Assembly (NCBI GenBank): GCA_012270065.1 | Contig: JAAXJB010000047.1 | Location: 67,346 to 131,345 of the forward strand | From: Rubripirellula sp. | GTDB lineage: Bacteria > Planctomycetota > Planctomycetia > Pirellulales > Pirellulaceae | DNA: 64,000 nucleotides | Reading direction: 5' to 3' | Shown here: in pieces, positions 10,697 through 19,607 of the stretch | Layout of the letters: the number at the start of each line of letters is the position of its first letter | How positions within the stretch are numbered: position 1 is the stretch's first letter | The notes under the pieces: generated by a model | Database searches by the model: none | What the model was told of the DNA's origin: nothing | What the model saw: the letters and a program-made list of their open reading frames with translations, nothing else | Made by a program: the position numbers and the translations under genes

Positions 10697-10829
10697 TACG
10701 TTAAGCACCTCACATGCGAACTTTATCGTCAGGCAAGTGGTGCATGAATGCATCAAATACTCCAATGAGCTCCTTTGCTGAATAATTCTGCGCCGGGCGT
10801 GGCCCCCACACGCGATGTTTTACGACGCT

Positions 10830-11111
10830 TCAGAGCGTATAGTCACATTTGCGCTTACGCGTCAACATCATCCTGATCGTTGATAGATGGTCCAAGGACC
10901 ACCTGCGCGAACCAGCTTCTTCGTCTGGTATGAACATCTCGCGGGCAACGAGCAACCATCTTCTTGGGTTGTCATGATTGATTTGCTCACCGGCCGTTAG
11001 ATCCGGATGGTTGGCGAGCAATTCCTGTAACGGAGACTCGGAATCGTAGGCCGTTTCATTCATCGGCGTTAAATCAGAGTCTTTGTCTAGTAGGTAGATT
11101 CGTCCGGTCAT
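10830..11111 (-). pseudogene. Truncated N-terminus of a NucS/NERD-like nuclease-family protein
   Basis: The 93-codon frame starts MTGRIYLLDKDSDL and continues through a well-formed segment ending RRWLLVAREM and RRWSLDHL. From memory this resembles the N-terminal head of a family of uncharacterised proteins whose next segment is a PD-(D/E)XK-like core. Here the frame derails right after SLDHL into a Lys/Arg-rich tail and stops. A second frame reads DQDDVDA over the same bases, which fits a frameshift or deletion. The core with the catalytic residues is missing. Broken gene; family assignment is from memory. Confidence 0.5.
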
Positions 11112-11770
11112 CTCGCTCTGCGTACCAATATGAACTGCGTTTCGTTTTACATCTCTCGTCTATCAGAGCTTCCAATAGATCTTCGCGTCGTCCGCGAGTG
11201 GAATCGCGAGAAGCGACTTCAAAGCTCGCTACTTCAAGCAAACGGGTGCAACACGAGGGTGCGGAGGGTAATTCGAAAGCATCCGCTCGCATGTGGATTT
11301 CTACGAAAAGCTGCAACGTGCGGCGTTTGAATAATCACTCTTTTTCCCGGAATTCAGAGAACCTTTTGTCGAGTTATTGATTCTAATTGTGTGTGAGCAA
11401 TGAAAGAGAAGCTGTTGCTCATGAGCATGATGAGTAGGGCTATGCCCCTCCAACCTGCCCGGTCCGGGCAAGGTGGAACCCGTCGCTTGACGGACATGCG
11501 GCCATTGGCAATCCCACGGACCCAATTCTGGCCGCTGCTGGCCAAGCAATGATCTCATCATGCAGGTTCACGTCTACTTGCTCCATAAGCAACCACTAAA
11601 CAAAGCATGAAAGCATGGATCACCACTATCCCAGTTCAAGCCGCCGGCGGTTTCTTCAATCTGCGACTCTGTTTGGAATTGGTTCAAGCCTTCTTCTACG
11701 CGAGTAACTTCGAGCTGAACGCGCGAACGAGACAAAACCAAGCAGAAGAACGAATGCAGCAGAGAAATCA
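11112..11770. other. Gene-poor stretch in accessory zone
   Basis: No supported gene. A 50-codon plus-strand frame at 11400-11552 (starting MKEKLLLMSMM) has no recognised content. A self-complementary tgcccggtccgggca lies at about 11456-11470. Base composition and many short frames suggest decayed DNA. Confidence 0.4.
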
Positions 11771-12043
11771 ATGAGAAATTTAAACAGTAGAAAGGGGCCA
11801 GCAATCGTTTGGACATCCCAAAAGTGCACTAACGGCAATATGCCTTGCCTCAATGCCGCTGGCCACCCTGTGTTCGAAAACCCGCATGGATGGACGGTCG
11901 AGCAGATGGACGACATCTACGACAGGTTCCTCCACCCTCTCGCCATGGCCTTCAACGTCAAGTGGATGGGATTGTCGCAGTACATGAAAGAGGGACCGTA
12001 CCCGACAGTACGAACTCGATTAGAGAGGCAAATCCGCGACTGA
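11771..12043 (+). CDS. Small hypothetical protein or gene remnant
   Basis: A 90-codon frame whose C-terminal half reads like real protein (GWTVEQMDDIYDRFLHPL and a Lys/Arg-rich end), while its start has weak ribosome-binding context. I do not recognise a family. It may be the 3' part of a larger broken gene in this decayed zone. Confidence 0.3.
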   Translation: MRNLNSRKGPAIVWTSQKCTNGNMPCLNAAGHPVFENPHGWTVEQMDDIYDRFLHPLAMAFNVKWMGLSQYMKEGPYPTVRTRLERQIRD

Positions 12044-12104
12044 AACAGGTAGTGCACCTCAAGCAGCGATCAGGAACTTACGTCGGCGACCAAGCCAACA
12101 CGAA

Positions 12105-12230
12105 TCATTCATCGACGTAAGTCATTGACAGAAAGCACGTTGTAACGCACCTTTTTGCACCGCTTCAACACCAACGCGGAGAGTGAACTCATGGTGCGTG
12201 GTCGAGCGGTGACCGGAGGAAGCACGCCCA
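12105..12230 (+). repeat. Direct repeat copy A of tRNA-Arg flank
   Basis: This segment matches 14010-14134 at both ends: cattcatcgacgtaagtcat plus gaaagcacgtt at the left, and ggtgcgtggtcgagcggtg plus gaagcacgccca at the right. About 45 central bases have diverged. Its right end is the last few bases of the tRNA-Arg acceptor stem, after which the copies part. It shows a duplication of the tRNA's downstream flank, with the parDE region between the copies. Confidence 0.75.
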
Positions 12231-12346
12231 AAGCAACCCTCCTCGAACTAGCTCTATTTCGCAGGTTTTTTGCAAGCTCGTTATTAACTGAGAGTTATGG
12301 CGAGAGTGTTGCTTCCGGTGTGTGGGTGAGCGATTAGGATTCGAAC

Positions 12347-12368
12347 CATCGTCAGATAGCTGACGATG
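12347..12368. promoter_or_regulatory. Palindromic operator candidate upstream of parDE
   Basis: A perfect 9-bp inverted repeat (CATCGTCAG / CTGACGATG) separated by 4 bases, ending 68 bases before the parD start. A TATATT at 12403-12408 could be the -10 box. ParD-type antitoxins are known to repress their own operons by binding such palindromes, so autoregulation is the likely role. Confidence 0.55.
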
Positions 12369-12436
12369 TCAAATAATGATGTTATTTGCCATTTGTTTCT
12401 GCTATATTTCCTTACAGAACATCCGGAGAACACCTC

Positions 12437-12682
12437 ATGAGCTCATCCATTAATCTTTCACTCACCGACGAGTTGCGCGCGTTTGTCGACGCGAATTCTG
12501 GTGACGGGACTCTTTACGCTACCCCCAGCGAGTTCGTACGCGATCTACTACGGCAACAGAAAGTTCGCCAAGAAGCTGCTGCGGCACGCGATGCAATCCT
12601 TGAAGGCTACGAAGATGCCGTTGCGGGACGAACCGTACCGTTCAGAGGTGATCTTAGGAGTCTGCTGAAGAAGGTTAAGTAA
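12437..12682 (+). CDS. parD: ParD-type antitoxin
   Basis: An 81-residue protein from the ATG at 12437, chosen because GGAG lies 8 bases upstream; an earlier ATG at 12386 has no such site. The N-terminus SSINLSLTDELRAFVDA is the ribbon-helix-helix DNA-binding segment typical of ParD/CopG antitoxins. The Lys/Glu-rich C-terminal half, ending RSLLKKVK, is the toxin-binding tail. It neutralises ParE and represses the operon. It directly abuts the toxin gene. Confidence 0.85.
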   Translation: MSSSINLSLTDELRAFVDANSGDGTLYATPSEFVRDLLRQQKVRQEAAAARDAILEGYEDAVAGRTVPFRGDLRSLLKKVK

Positions 12683-13057
12683 GTGGCGAAAAAGGGACGT
12701 TCTGCAGTTTCGGTCCACATGACTCAAAGGTCGCTGCGCGACATCATGGGTATTGAGTCTTATTCGCTTGAGCAGTTTGGTAGACGAATCACCAATCAGT
12801 ATCTGGATAAGCTGGAAGCGGGAATTAGCAGACTCGCAGAGAATCCAGAACTACTTCGTGAAGAACCTCCTTTTCATGCTTCGCTGAGGTTTTACAGAAT
12901 TGAAAAGCACGTTCTTGTGTGTGAAACCGGCGTGAGAGGAAAGTTAATCATTCTCACATTACTTCATGCCTCAATGGATATTCCCACGCGTCTTGCCGAA
13001 CTCGAGCCGATGCTACAGATGGAAGTTCAAATGCTCGCAGCACAGCTACGAAAATAG
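12683..13057 (+). CDS. parE: ParE-type toxin (RelE/ParE superfamily)
   Basis: A 124-residue protein starting at GTG immediately after the parD TAA, so translation is probably coupled. The sequence has the ParE pattern: early helices (RDIMGIESYSLEQFG), an ISRLAENPELLREEPP segment, then the central strands FYRIEKHVLVCE and LIILTLLHASMDIP. ParE toxins poison DNA gyrase. It is slightly longer than the usual 95-105 residues owing to a C-terminal extension. Nothing suggests inactivation. Confidence 0.82.
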   Translation: MAKKGRSAVSVHMTQRSLRDIMGIESYSLEQFGRRITNQYLDKLEAGISRLAENPELLREEPPFHASLRFYRIEKHVLVCETGVRGKLIILTLLHASMDIPTRLAELEPMLQMEVQMLAAQLRK

Positions 13058-13278
13058 GCAGGCGATTCTGTTTCTGCCTCGTATCGAAACAGGGCCGGAC
13101 ACGGTCACGGAGATCGAGGTGCGGCGGATCGCTCGGGTGATGGATTGGAGTGTGCAGCGCGGGATGTGGTTGGCAAAGGAATTTTTATCGTCTGTAATCA
13201 AGCACTGTTAGCCTAATCTTTACTAACCTATAGGGAAGTTGGCTCCGTGTCTTGATAACGTGCTAGGCGGCAATTCAT
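13058..13278. other. Spacer after parDE
   Basis: About 220 bases. One frame reads TEIEVRRIARVMDWS followed by a stop, with GC-richer composition than its surroundings; it may be a gene fragment but is too short to identify. Confidence 0.35.
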
Positions 13279-13773
13279 ATGCGTGCGAAAAAGACAATGA
13301 TCGGTGCAGTGGTAATCGTCACTGTGCTGCCAATCGTCATGTTCTTCAGCGTGCAACGTTATCGAGAGTCTGTTCCCTACTGCTACGAAGCACACGTCAT
13401 TCTGGGTGAGCGTGATTTGAGGACAGAAATTGAAAATTTAATTGAGCAGGACGCAGATTTCACCGTCGAATTTGGTGAGCCGAAGCAAGGTGAGGTTCAC
13501 TGGGTCTCCGAGGGTGTGATTTTGGAAATCGGAGCAGCAAGGAAGAATGACATTCATGATCCAAAAGACACGTGCGTGATCGCGCGTTTTTGCGTCAATG
13601 GAAATCTACTGAACCGCGAAGAAAAGCTCAGTAAAATGATCGAGAAAATGAACAAGTTTGCGGAACTGTTTCCAGAGCTTCAAGGCAATCGATATTACTA
13701 CCGACAACGTGGGGGCTTTCGTTATCAAACTCCTCACATTAGTGGTCGGTTGGAGAGATTTGAAATCAATTAA
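13279..13773 (+). CDS. Membrane-anchored hypothetical protein
   Basis: A 164-residue protein with a positively charged start (MRAKK), one hydrophobic helix at about residues 7-25 and a polar extracytoplasmic part. No recognised domain; the C-terminus is rich in Tyr and Arg (RYYYRQRGGFRY). It lies between the direct repeats that flank the parDE segment and may be cargo of the same insertion. The start is the ATG at 13279; no strong ribosome-binding site is visible. Confidence 0.6.
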   Translation: MRAKKTMIGAVVIVTVLPIVMFFSVQRYRESVPYCYEAHVILGERDLRTEIENLIEQDADFTVEFGEPKQGEVHWVSEGVILEIGAARKNDIHDPKDTCVIARFCVNGNLLNREEKLSKMIEKMNKFAELFPELQGNRYYYRQRGGFRYQTPHISGRLERFEIN

Positions 13774-14126
13774 CTAAGTCCTAGGTTCAATCGTCACCTT
13801 GAACAATGACAAGTTGTCGCTGGAACACGTGATTAATCAACGCTGTGAATTGTTCGAATCTCACCCGCACCGCCGAAAAGCGACATCGCTAACTTACGAG
13901 GGCCAAACTGGATGAGAGTCTGAGAGTAAAGTCGATTGAGTTCGCACTTCGGTTTCGATCAGTCGTAAATGATCGAATGTGGCGATCAACCCAGAGAGTC
14001 TCACTCATTCATTCATCGACGTAAGTCATTGCCAGAAAGCACGTTATAACGCGGCTTAAGAGAAGGCTTTATAACCACGGCTGAGAGTCAACTTGTGGTG
14101 CGTGGTCGAGCGGTGACCGTAGGAAG
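13774..14126. other. Gene-free stretch between orphan gene and tRNA-Arg
   Basis: No open frame of note. It holds a tRNA-3'-end-like fragment at about 13848-13880 and the second copy of the flank repeat (14010-14134). Confidence 0.5.
13848..13880 (+). pseudogene. Possible tRNA 3' fragment (Tyr- or Ser-like)
   Basis: The segment contains the T-loop signature gttcgaatctc followed by acccgcaccgccg, close to the T-arm plus acceptor end expected of a tRNA-Tyr or tRNA-Ser. No D-arm or anticodon arm precedes it. Such 3' fragments are typical leftovers of integration at tRNA genes. The matching intact tRNA is not in the window. Confidence 0.4.

Positions 14127-14134
<8 letters not shown>
14010..14134 (+). 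repeat. Direct repeat copy B at tRNA-Arg 3' end
   Basis: Partner of 12105-12230. On its right it runs into the last 8 bases of the tRNA-Arg gene (minus strand), so it is the native copy next to the intact tRNA. Confidence 0.75.
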
Positions 14135-14200
<66 letters not shown>

Positions 14201-14432
14201 GTCGCGCAGTAGTGTAACAACTGCAAGCCTGTAACCAACGCCCCCTGCCCGTTTTTTCATCCTTCGTTCAGGCGTTGTGGAAATCAGTTGGTTGCTTGCC
14301 AGGATGGCCGAGCAGTTCAGCGTCTCGGAGAATTGGGCGCGGCGAGAGTATCCCGGCTTGAGCATGGATGCTTGGGGGGGATCTCCTCGGAGCACCTGAT
14401 GATATTGGCAAAATCAACCCGCCACAGAGTCC

Positions 14433-15608
14433 TCAGACCTCTATTTTCCCAGGTTCTTTTTCGGGTTGGGTTGAGGGTGCCGTTGCAGGTTTTTTCTCAC
14501 CGGATTCTTGAGTTGCTGGAGTCTCGGCTTCGGCTGGCGGCTGTGGTTTGCTATCCGGTTCAGATTTCTTTTCCGGTTTCAGATTGCGTTCCAGTTCTCG
14601 TAATTGCTGATTCATCAGATCGCTTTGGCGTTTGAAAAGATCATCCAACTGCTTTCGCTGTTGTTCTGGAGCATTCTCCTTGATCTTCTTAAGAGTGCGT
14701 AACTGCATCTCCATCATGTCGCGGTGCCGTTTCAATGTCTGTTCATGGAACTTCTGCAGATTGTCTTCTGCACCACTTTTCTCTTTGTTCTGTTCAGGAT
14801 TTTTTGGCCGAGCATTCGGAGTTTTGAATGGCTGTGCCTTGAATGGCATCAGGTTGCCATTGCCATTCATCTGAATTCGGAATCCGGCACCCATTTTTTT
14901 ATGTTTCTGGAATAGTTCGTGAGCGCTTTTATCCTTTTGCTTCAAGTCTTCTACGTTCTTGTAGGTTTTCTTGGTAGCGTTTCCTTTGGCATCTTTTTTT
15001 TCTACTTCAATCCCATCCTCTGATTCAGTGATCCTGGTTTTTTCGCCGTTCTTTTCCTGCTCGATCTGAAGCTTGCCGTTGTTGTTCTTGACCTGAATCC
15101 GCATCTGGAACCCGCCATTGATCCGTAATTGCGGCGGCACGAACATTTGACGGACATTCTTGGGCGGTGATTTCCTATTCTCTTCTTCATTCAAAATCCC
15201 TTTGGCAATCGAAGCATTGGGATTGTTTTCATCGGCGGCCAATACTTCGAGTGACTGTTTGGCAGCCTTCTGTACAGCTGGTTGAGTCTTGTTCCGGAAA
15301 TGTTCTTCAAGGATTTTAAACGCCCACTCTGACGCATCTGCGTCACCCGAACTCGCAACCCGCTGCAGAGTCTTGATTCCTCGGAGGCCACTGGCTTTGA
15401 GTTGTCGGGCAGCTTGATTCCGGATGGCAAACCGAGGGGAGCCCAATTGATCCACCCAGTCATCCAATGCGTCATTGATGTCGGGGTCGGCAGTGGGAGT
15501 CTCTGTCGCGGTTTGCGGCGTCGCTGGCTTGGAATCCGGTTCCGGTTGTTGTGCGGTGGCGTGGGCTATCGTGCAATGAATGAGGACTACCAGTGCCAGA
15601 GAACGCAT
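14433..15608 (-). CDS. Secreted hypothetical protein with short HEAT-like region
   Basis: A 391-residue protein with a signal peptide (residues 1-20, cleavage at TAQ-QP). Residues about 45-110 form a small alpha-helical HEAT-like unit (SPRFAIRNQAARQLKASG). The rest is low-complexity and very hydrophilic: Asn/Lys/Gln/Glu stretches, a predicted coiled coil around 280-345 (HEQTLKRHRDMMEMQLRTL) and a Pro/Glu/Lys-rich tail. Secreted helical proteins of this type occur in planctomycetes, but I know no function. An 8-bp hairpin at 15684-15705 lies upstream of its start. Confidence 0.75.
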   Translation of the reverse strand: MRSLALVVLIHCTIAHATAQQPEPDSKPATPQTATETPTADPDINDALDDWVDQLGSPRFAIRNQAARQLKASGLRGIKTLQRVASSGDADASEWAFKILEEHFRNKTQPAVQKAAKQSLEVLAADENNPNASIAKGILNEEENRKSPPKNVRQMFVPPQLRINGGFQMRIQVKNNNGKLQIEQEKNGEKTRITESEDGIEVEKKDAKGNATKKTYKNVEDLKQKDKSAHELFQKHKKMGAGFRIQMNGNGNLMPFKAQPFKTPNARPKNPEQNKEKSGAEDNLQKFHEQTLKRHRDMMEMQLRTLKKIKENAPEQQRKQLDDLFKRQSDLMNQQLRELERNLKPEKKSEPDSKPQPPAEAETPATQESGEKKPATAPSTQPEKEPGKIEV

Positions 15609-16242
15609 CGGATCACTCGGGGGTGTTGATGGTGTTTGTGGGTTTCAAAAGGGCGAGATCGCACACGTTGTGCCAAAGCAATGAACCAGTCTTTTTTGAC
15701 TGGTTTGATTCGATGCCCGATTTTGCCAGTTTTGGACATAGGCAATCAAGAGCGTATTGGCAGTTGTGAGCAGTGCTTGCAGCCGCCATTGTACCGTTCC
15801 CGGTATCGGGATGACGAGTCAATTTGGTGGTGATTTGCCAGTCGAAGTGCAAGAATCGCAACGGAGCCGTGTATTCAGTAGGGCCATTCACGCCAATGAT
15901 GGGTTGGGACAGGCCCTCTGACTCGAGGCAATGTTTGGATATGATGGGCACCGGCGGCAGCCGATAGCCAAGACAAATATTGTCAGATCTGACCCAGAAC
16001 GCTGGTGATGTGGACAACTGGATTTCTTGACGGCTGCTTCCGAGGGTTCCCAAATCATGGGCTTTCGACGCCAGACCGTTGCGAGCTTACTGACGCCAAT
16101 GCCCTGAGCAGCCAATGTATCGTGAGCGATCGAACGTGATCGATGCCAAGCATGCAGGCCGCGGCGAACCGTGCCGAAGCTTTCAATCGCCTCGATCCAG
16201 CCAAACGTTTCAACGACACCGTTACTGTTACTGTCAAGCAAG
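15609..16242. other. Divergent intergenic region before alaS
   Basis: A 634-base region that should carry the promoters of two divergent genes. It contains a hairpin at 15684-15705 (aaccagtc, six T, gactggtt) with no following T-run. No convincing gene. Confidence 0.5.
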
Positions 16243-19074
16243 ATGAAAACTGACGAACTACGTGAAAAATACCTTGAGTTCTTCGAAACCAAAGGCTGCG
16301 TGCGGCGGCCGAGTGATGTGCTGGTTCCAGCCTGGGATCCATCCGTGCTCTTTACCCCGGCGGGCATGAATCAGTTCAAGGACCATTTTCTTGGCAAGGT
16401 CAAATTGGACTTCACTCGAGCGACCACCTGCCAGAAATGTCTGCGAACAGGGGATATCGACAATGTTGGTCGCACTGCGTTTCATCACACATTTTTTGAA
16501 ATGCTTGGCAACTTCAGCTTCGGTGACTACTTCAAAGAGGATGCCATCCGCTGGGCGTGGGAGTTTCTTACTCACAAGAAGTGGCTGGATATCCGTCCAG
16601 AGCAGCTGAGCGTGACGGTCTACAAAGATGACGACGAGGCTTATGACATCTGGAAAGAGAAGGTAGGAGTACCAGATGTTCGCATCACCCGGATGGACGA
16701 GGATGAGAATTTCTGGCCTGCATCGGCACCCAGTAAAGGACCTGATGGCGTTTGTGGGCCATGCAGTGAGATTTACTATCATCTGGACGATGGCAGTGAG
16801 GTTGAAATCTGGAATCTTGTTTTCACACAGTTCAATCGCATCGGTGATCCACCGGAGAATCTGCATCCTCTCCCCAGCAAGAACATCGATACAGGCATGG
16901 GACTGGAAAGAACGGCCAGTGTGCTTCAGGGCGTCCCAACCAACTTCCATACCGATCATCTTTTCCCGATTGTGCAGGCTGCCGCTGAGGTGACGGGACA
17001 GAAGTATGATTACCTGAGTGAAAATGGTCGTCGGCTCAGAAGAATCACCGACCATGCGCGTGCATCAGTGTTTGCAATCCACGAAAATGTGTATCCCGGT
17101 CCCAAAGATGCGAGATACGTCATCAAAAGGTTGATCCGCCGCGCTGTGCTTGATGGTTATCAAATGAACCTCAGAGAACCCTTCCTCTTCAAACTGGTCG
17201 AGGCCGTGGTTGAATCAGCGAAGGGGCCGTATCCCGAGTTGGGTCAGACAACCCAACGGGTCAGTGAAGTGATTGAAGCGGAGGAAAAAGCTTTTTTTGC
17301 GACGATCGACGGCGGCATGAAACGAATCGATCAACTGTTCAGCCAGATGAGGGAAGAATCCGCTGTCATGGTTCCGGGTGAAGCGGTGGCTGAATTGAAT
17401 TCCACGTACGGTGTGCCTCCGGAGCTGTTGCAGACGCTGAGTGCCGAAGAAAACTTTACCTTCGACTGGCACGGTTATCGAAAAGCGATGGATCAGCATG
17501 CCATCGACAGTGGAGCCGGCCAGCGGGAACTTTTTCAAACCGGCCCTCTGGAAACGCTGAAAGAAGCTCTGCATGAAACACCTTTCCTGGGTTACGAAGC
17601 GACCGAATCAACCGCAATCGTGAAAGGAATCATTACTGGAGAGGGAGGCAAGGGCGAAGACGAAGGCCAGTTGTTGAGTCATTTGAACCGACCGGCTGAC
17701 ACGTCGATACGTCTGGTTCTGAACCATACCCCGTTTTACGGAGAATCCGGCGGTCAGGTCGGTGATATTGGTGTGATTTCCAATGATGAGTTTGAGTTTG
17801 TCGTAACTGATACTCAAAAGCATGCAGCCCTCATTGTCCACCATGGAAAGCTGGTGCGAGGCGAAATCACCGAAGGTGTTGAATGTGTTGCCCGGGTGGA
17901 CGTGCCTTATCGGGATGCGTTGGCACGTGCCCACTCTGCAACTCATATCCTTCATCATGCTCTGCATCGCAACGTGGGGAGACATGCCGAGCAGCAGGGC
18001 AGCAAAGTCGAAGCAGACCGCTTGCGATTCGATTTTACGAATCCCAAAGCAATCCCGGATGAAACTCTGGTCCAGATTGAACAGGATGTCCTGGCGCTGA
18101 TTGCTGAAGAGCAACCGATCCGTTGGCAGACGGTTCCGCTTGCTGAAGCAAGGGAAGCAGGGGCAATGATGTTGTTCGGAGAAAAGTACCCGGACCCCTG
18201 TCGAATGGTCAGCATGGGTGAGTTCAGTCACGAACTGTGTGGTGGAACTCACCTGACGAATACCTCGCAAGTGAAATCGTTTGAGGTCGTTGTTGAGGAA
18301 AGTGTTTCAACGGGCACACGTCGTATCGAGGCTTTGACCGGTGCGCGTGCAGAAGAACATCGATCGGAAACCCGTCAGTTACTGGATCGTGTCGCCGAAG
18401 CGTTGCAATGCACAGCTTCTCACGCCCTTGCAGCCACGGTCCAGTTGATGGATGAAGTTCGGCGACTCAAGAAGGACATCGCCGCAGGAAAAGCAGGCGA
18501 GCATTCCGATGAATATGCATTCACGGGTGAAGGACCTGTTGCTGATGTTGAAGACTACAATTCAGTACGGGCATCTGTACGTGAGATTACTCGCCGTCTG
18601 AACGTTGCCATTGTTGATGTGGTTGAACGGCTGGAAGCGCTGCTGAATGATCGGAACCGTCTGGTCAAAGAGCTGAAAGCAGCGACGGCCGGTGGCAAGT
18701 TGTCGGCTGATGACCTGATTGCCGGCAGTGAGCAGATCGGGGATACCTGCATGATCGTAGTGGAGACCCCTGGTGCCAATCCAAATGTGATGCGAGGTTG
18801 GATTGATCAAATCCGTAAAAAGGTCAACGGGCCCACCGCCGTTCTGTTGGCTTCGGTGCAAGGTGAGAAGGTATTGCTGGTGGGCGGACTCAGCCGGGAT
18901 TTGGTGGATCGTGGTTTGAAAGCGGGAGACTGGGTCGGTGCCGCCGCCAGAGCAGTTGGTGGAGGAGGTGGGGGGCGACCTGACATGGCACAGGCTGGTG
19001 GGAAAGATCCCAGTCAATTACCAGCTGCATTGGAAGCCGCACGAAGCTCGATGAGGGAGCAGATTTCGGGTTAG
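16243..19074 (+). CDS. alaS: Alanyl-tRNA synthetase
   Basis: A 943-residue protein from the ATG at 16243 (MKTDELREKYLEFFETKG); a further upstream in-frame ATG at 16171 would add a non-homologous leader. It charges tRNA-Ala with alanine. The N-terminal class II catalytic domain has the DVLVPAWDPSVLFTPAGM entry and the GMGLER motif. The editing domain carries the zinc-site residues His564/His568 (HxxxH) and Cys666/His670 (CxxxH, from CGGTH). The C-terminal DHHA1-type domain ends with the glycine-rich GGGGGG and PDMAQAGG block. Somewhat longer than the usual 875 residues. A strong terminator follows at 19156-19188. Confidence 0.97.
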   Translation: MKTDELREKYLEFFETKGCVRRPSDVLVPAWDPSVLFTPAGMNQFKDHFLGKVKLDFTRATTCQKCLRTGDIDNVGRTAFHHTFFEMLGNFSFGDYFKEDAIRWAWEFLTHKKWLDIRPEQLSVTVYKDDDEAYDIWKEKVGVPDVRITRMDEDENFWPASAPSKGPDGVCGPCSEIYYHLDDGSEVEIWNLVFTQFNRIGDPPENLHPLPSKNIDTGMGLERTASVLQGVPTNFHTDHLFPIVQAAAEVTGQKYDYLSENGRRLRRITDHARASVFAIHENVYPGPKDARYVIKRLIRRAVLDGYQMNLREPFLFKLVEAVVESAKGPYPELGQTTQRVSEVIEAEEKAFFATIDGGMKRIDQLFSQMREESAVMVPGEAVAELNSTYGVPPELLQTLSAEENFTFDWHGYRKAMDQHAIDSGAGQRELFQTGPLETLKEALHETPFLGYEATESTAIVKGIITGEGGKGEDEGQLLSHLNRPADTSIRLVLNHTPFYGESGGQVGDIGVISNDEFEFVVTDTQKHAALIVHHGKLVRGEITEGVECVARVDVPYRDALARAHSATHILHHALHRNVGRHAEQQGSKVEADRLRFDFTNPKAIPDETLVQIEQDVLALIAEEQPIRWQTVPLAEAREAGAMMLFGEKYPDPCRMVSMGEFSHELCGGTHLTNTSQVKSFEVVVEESVSTGTRRIEALTGARAEEHRSETRQLLDRVAEALQCTASHALAATVQLMDEVRRLKKDIAAGKAGEHSDEYAFTGEGPVADVEDYNSVRASVREITRRLNVAIVDVVERLEALLNDRNRLVKELKAATAGGKLSADDLIAGSEQIGDTCMIVVETPGANPNVMRGWIDQIRKKVNGPTAVLLASVQGEKVLLVGGLSRDLVDRGLKAGDWVGAAARAVGGGGGGRPDMAQAGGKDPSQLPAALEAARSSMREQISG

Positions 19075-19155
19075 AGACGGCGACTTAGACGAAAGGCGAC
19101 TCAGAGAAACCCGACCGCTCAAAGGATAGCGGTTGGCAAAAATAGCCAATTCATT

Positions 19156-19188
19156 GGCCATTTGCATTTGCATGCAAATGGCCTTTTT
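19156..19188 (+). terminator. Rho-independent terminator of alaS
   Basis: A perfect 12-bp stem (ggccatttgcat / atgcaaatggcc) with a 4-base loop, followed directly by five T. It lies 81 bases after the alaS stop codon. Confidence 0.88.
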
Positions 19189-19468
19189 CATGGAGTTTCC
19201 ACGCTTCGGCCCGAATTCGGGCAGCTGCTTTTCAAAATCAACATTGACACTCGGAACGAACGGTTGTTAATCGACAATCAGCGTGGGCGAGCGAACCTGC
19301 TCGACATGATGCAAAACAGATCTCATTAACTTGGAGTTTCTTCGTTGGTGAACGCTTTGCGGGAAACGTTCGCTGGCCTCCCAACTTGGTCGGAGCGTCT
19401 TTTGCTGGTCTCGACGGTTTCTGGGTCAATCGTCGCGGTTGGTGGCTCCACGTTGAAACTTCGCTGAG

Positions 19469-19500
19469 CATCAGGGCGCTGCCTCGGTAGCGCCCTGATG
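19469..19500. repeat. Perfect 12-bp inverted repeat
   Basis: catcagggcgct and agcgccctgatg separated by 8 bases. There is no T-run on the plus strand, so it is not a classical terminator. It lies 108 bases before the start of the next gene and could be a 5' leader structure. Confidence 0.6.
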
Positions 19501-19607
19501 CCCGCATACAATTTGTGCATCCAATTCTGTGCTGCAATGGGGCCAGAGTACTGGATGTTACCTGTGTTGATTGTCTTCCTAGCCGTTTAAATCGATGTGA
19601 TTGGCCA

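Larger units (their letters stand above)
19075..19607. other. Intergenic region with two strong hairpins
   Basis: A 533-base gap. It contains the alaS terminator (19156-19188) and a second perfect 12-bp hairpin (19469-19500). No supported gene. Confidence 0.55.

Noticed and set aside
14290-14375. Possible tRNA-Ser-like segment (gatggccgagcag)
   Set aside because: No T-arm or matching acceptor end follows within tRNA length.
16171-16242. 24-residue upstream extension of alaS
   Set aside because: The added residues do not resemble the family, whose proteins begin at the MKTDELREKYLEFF segment.
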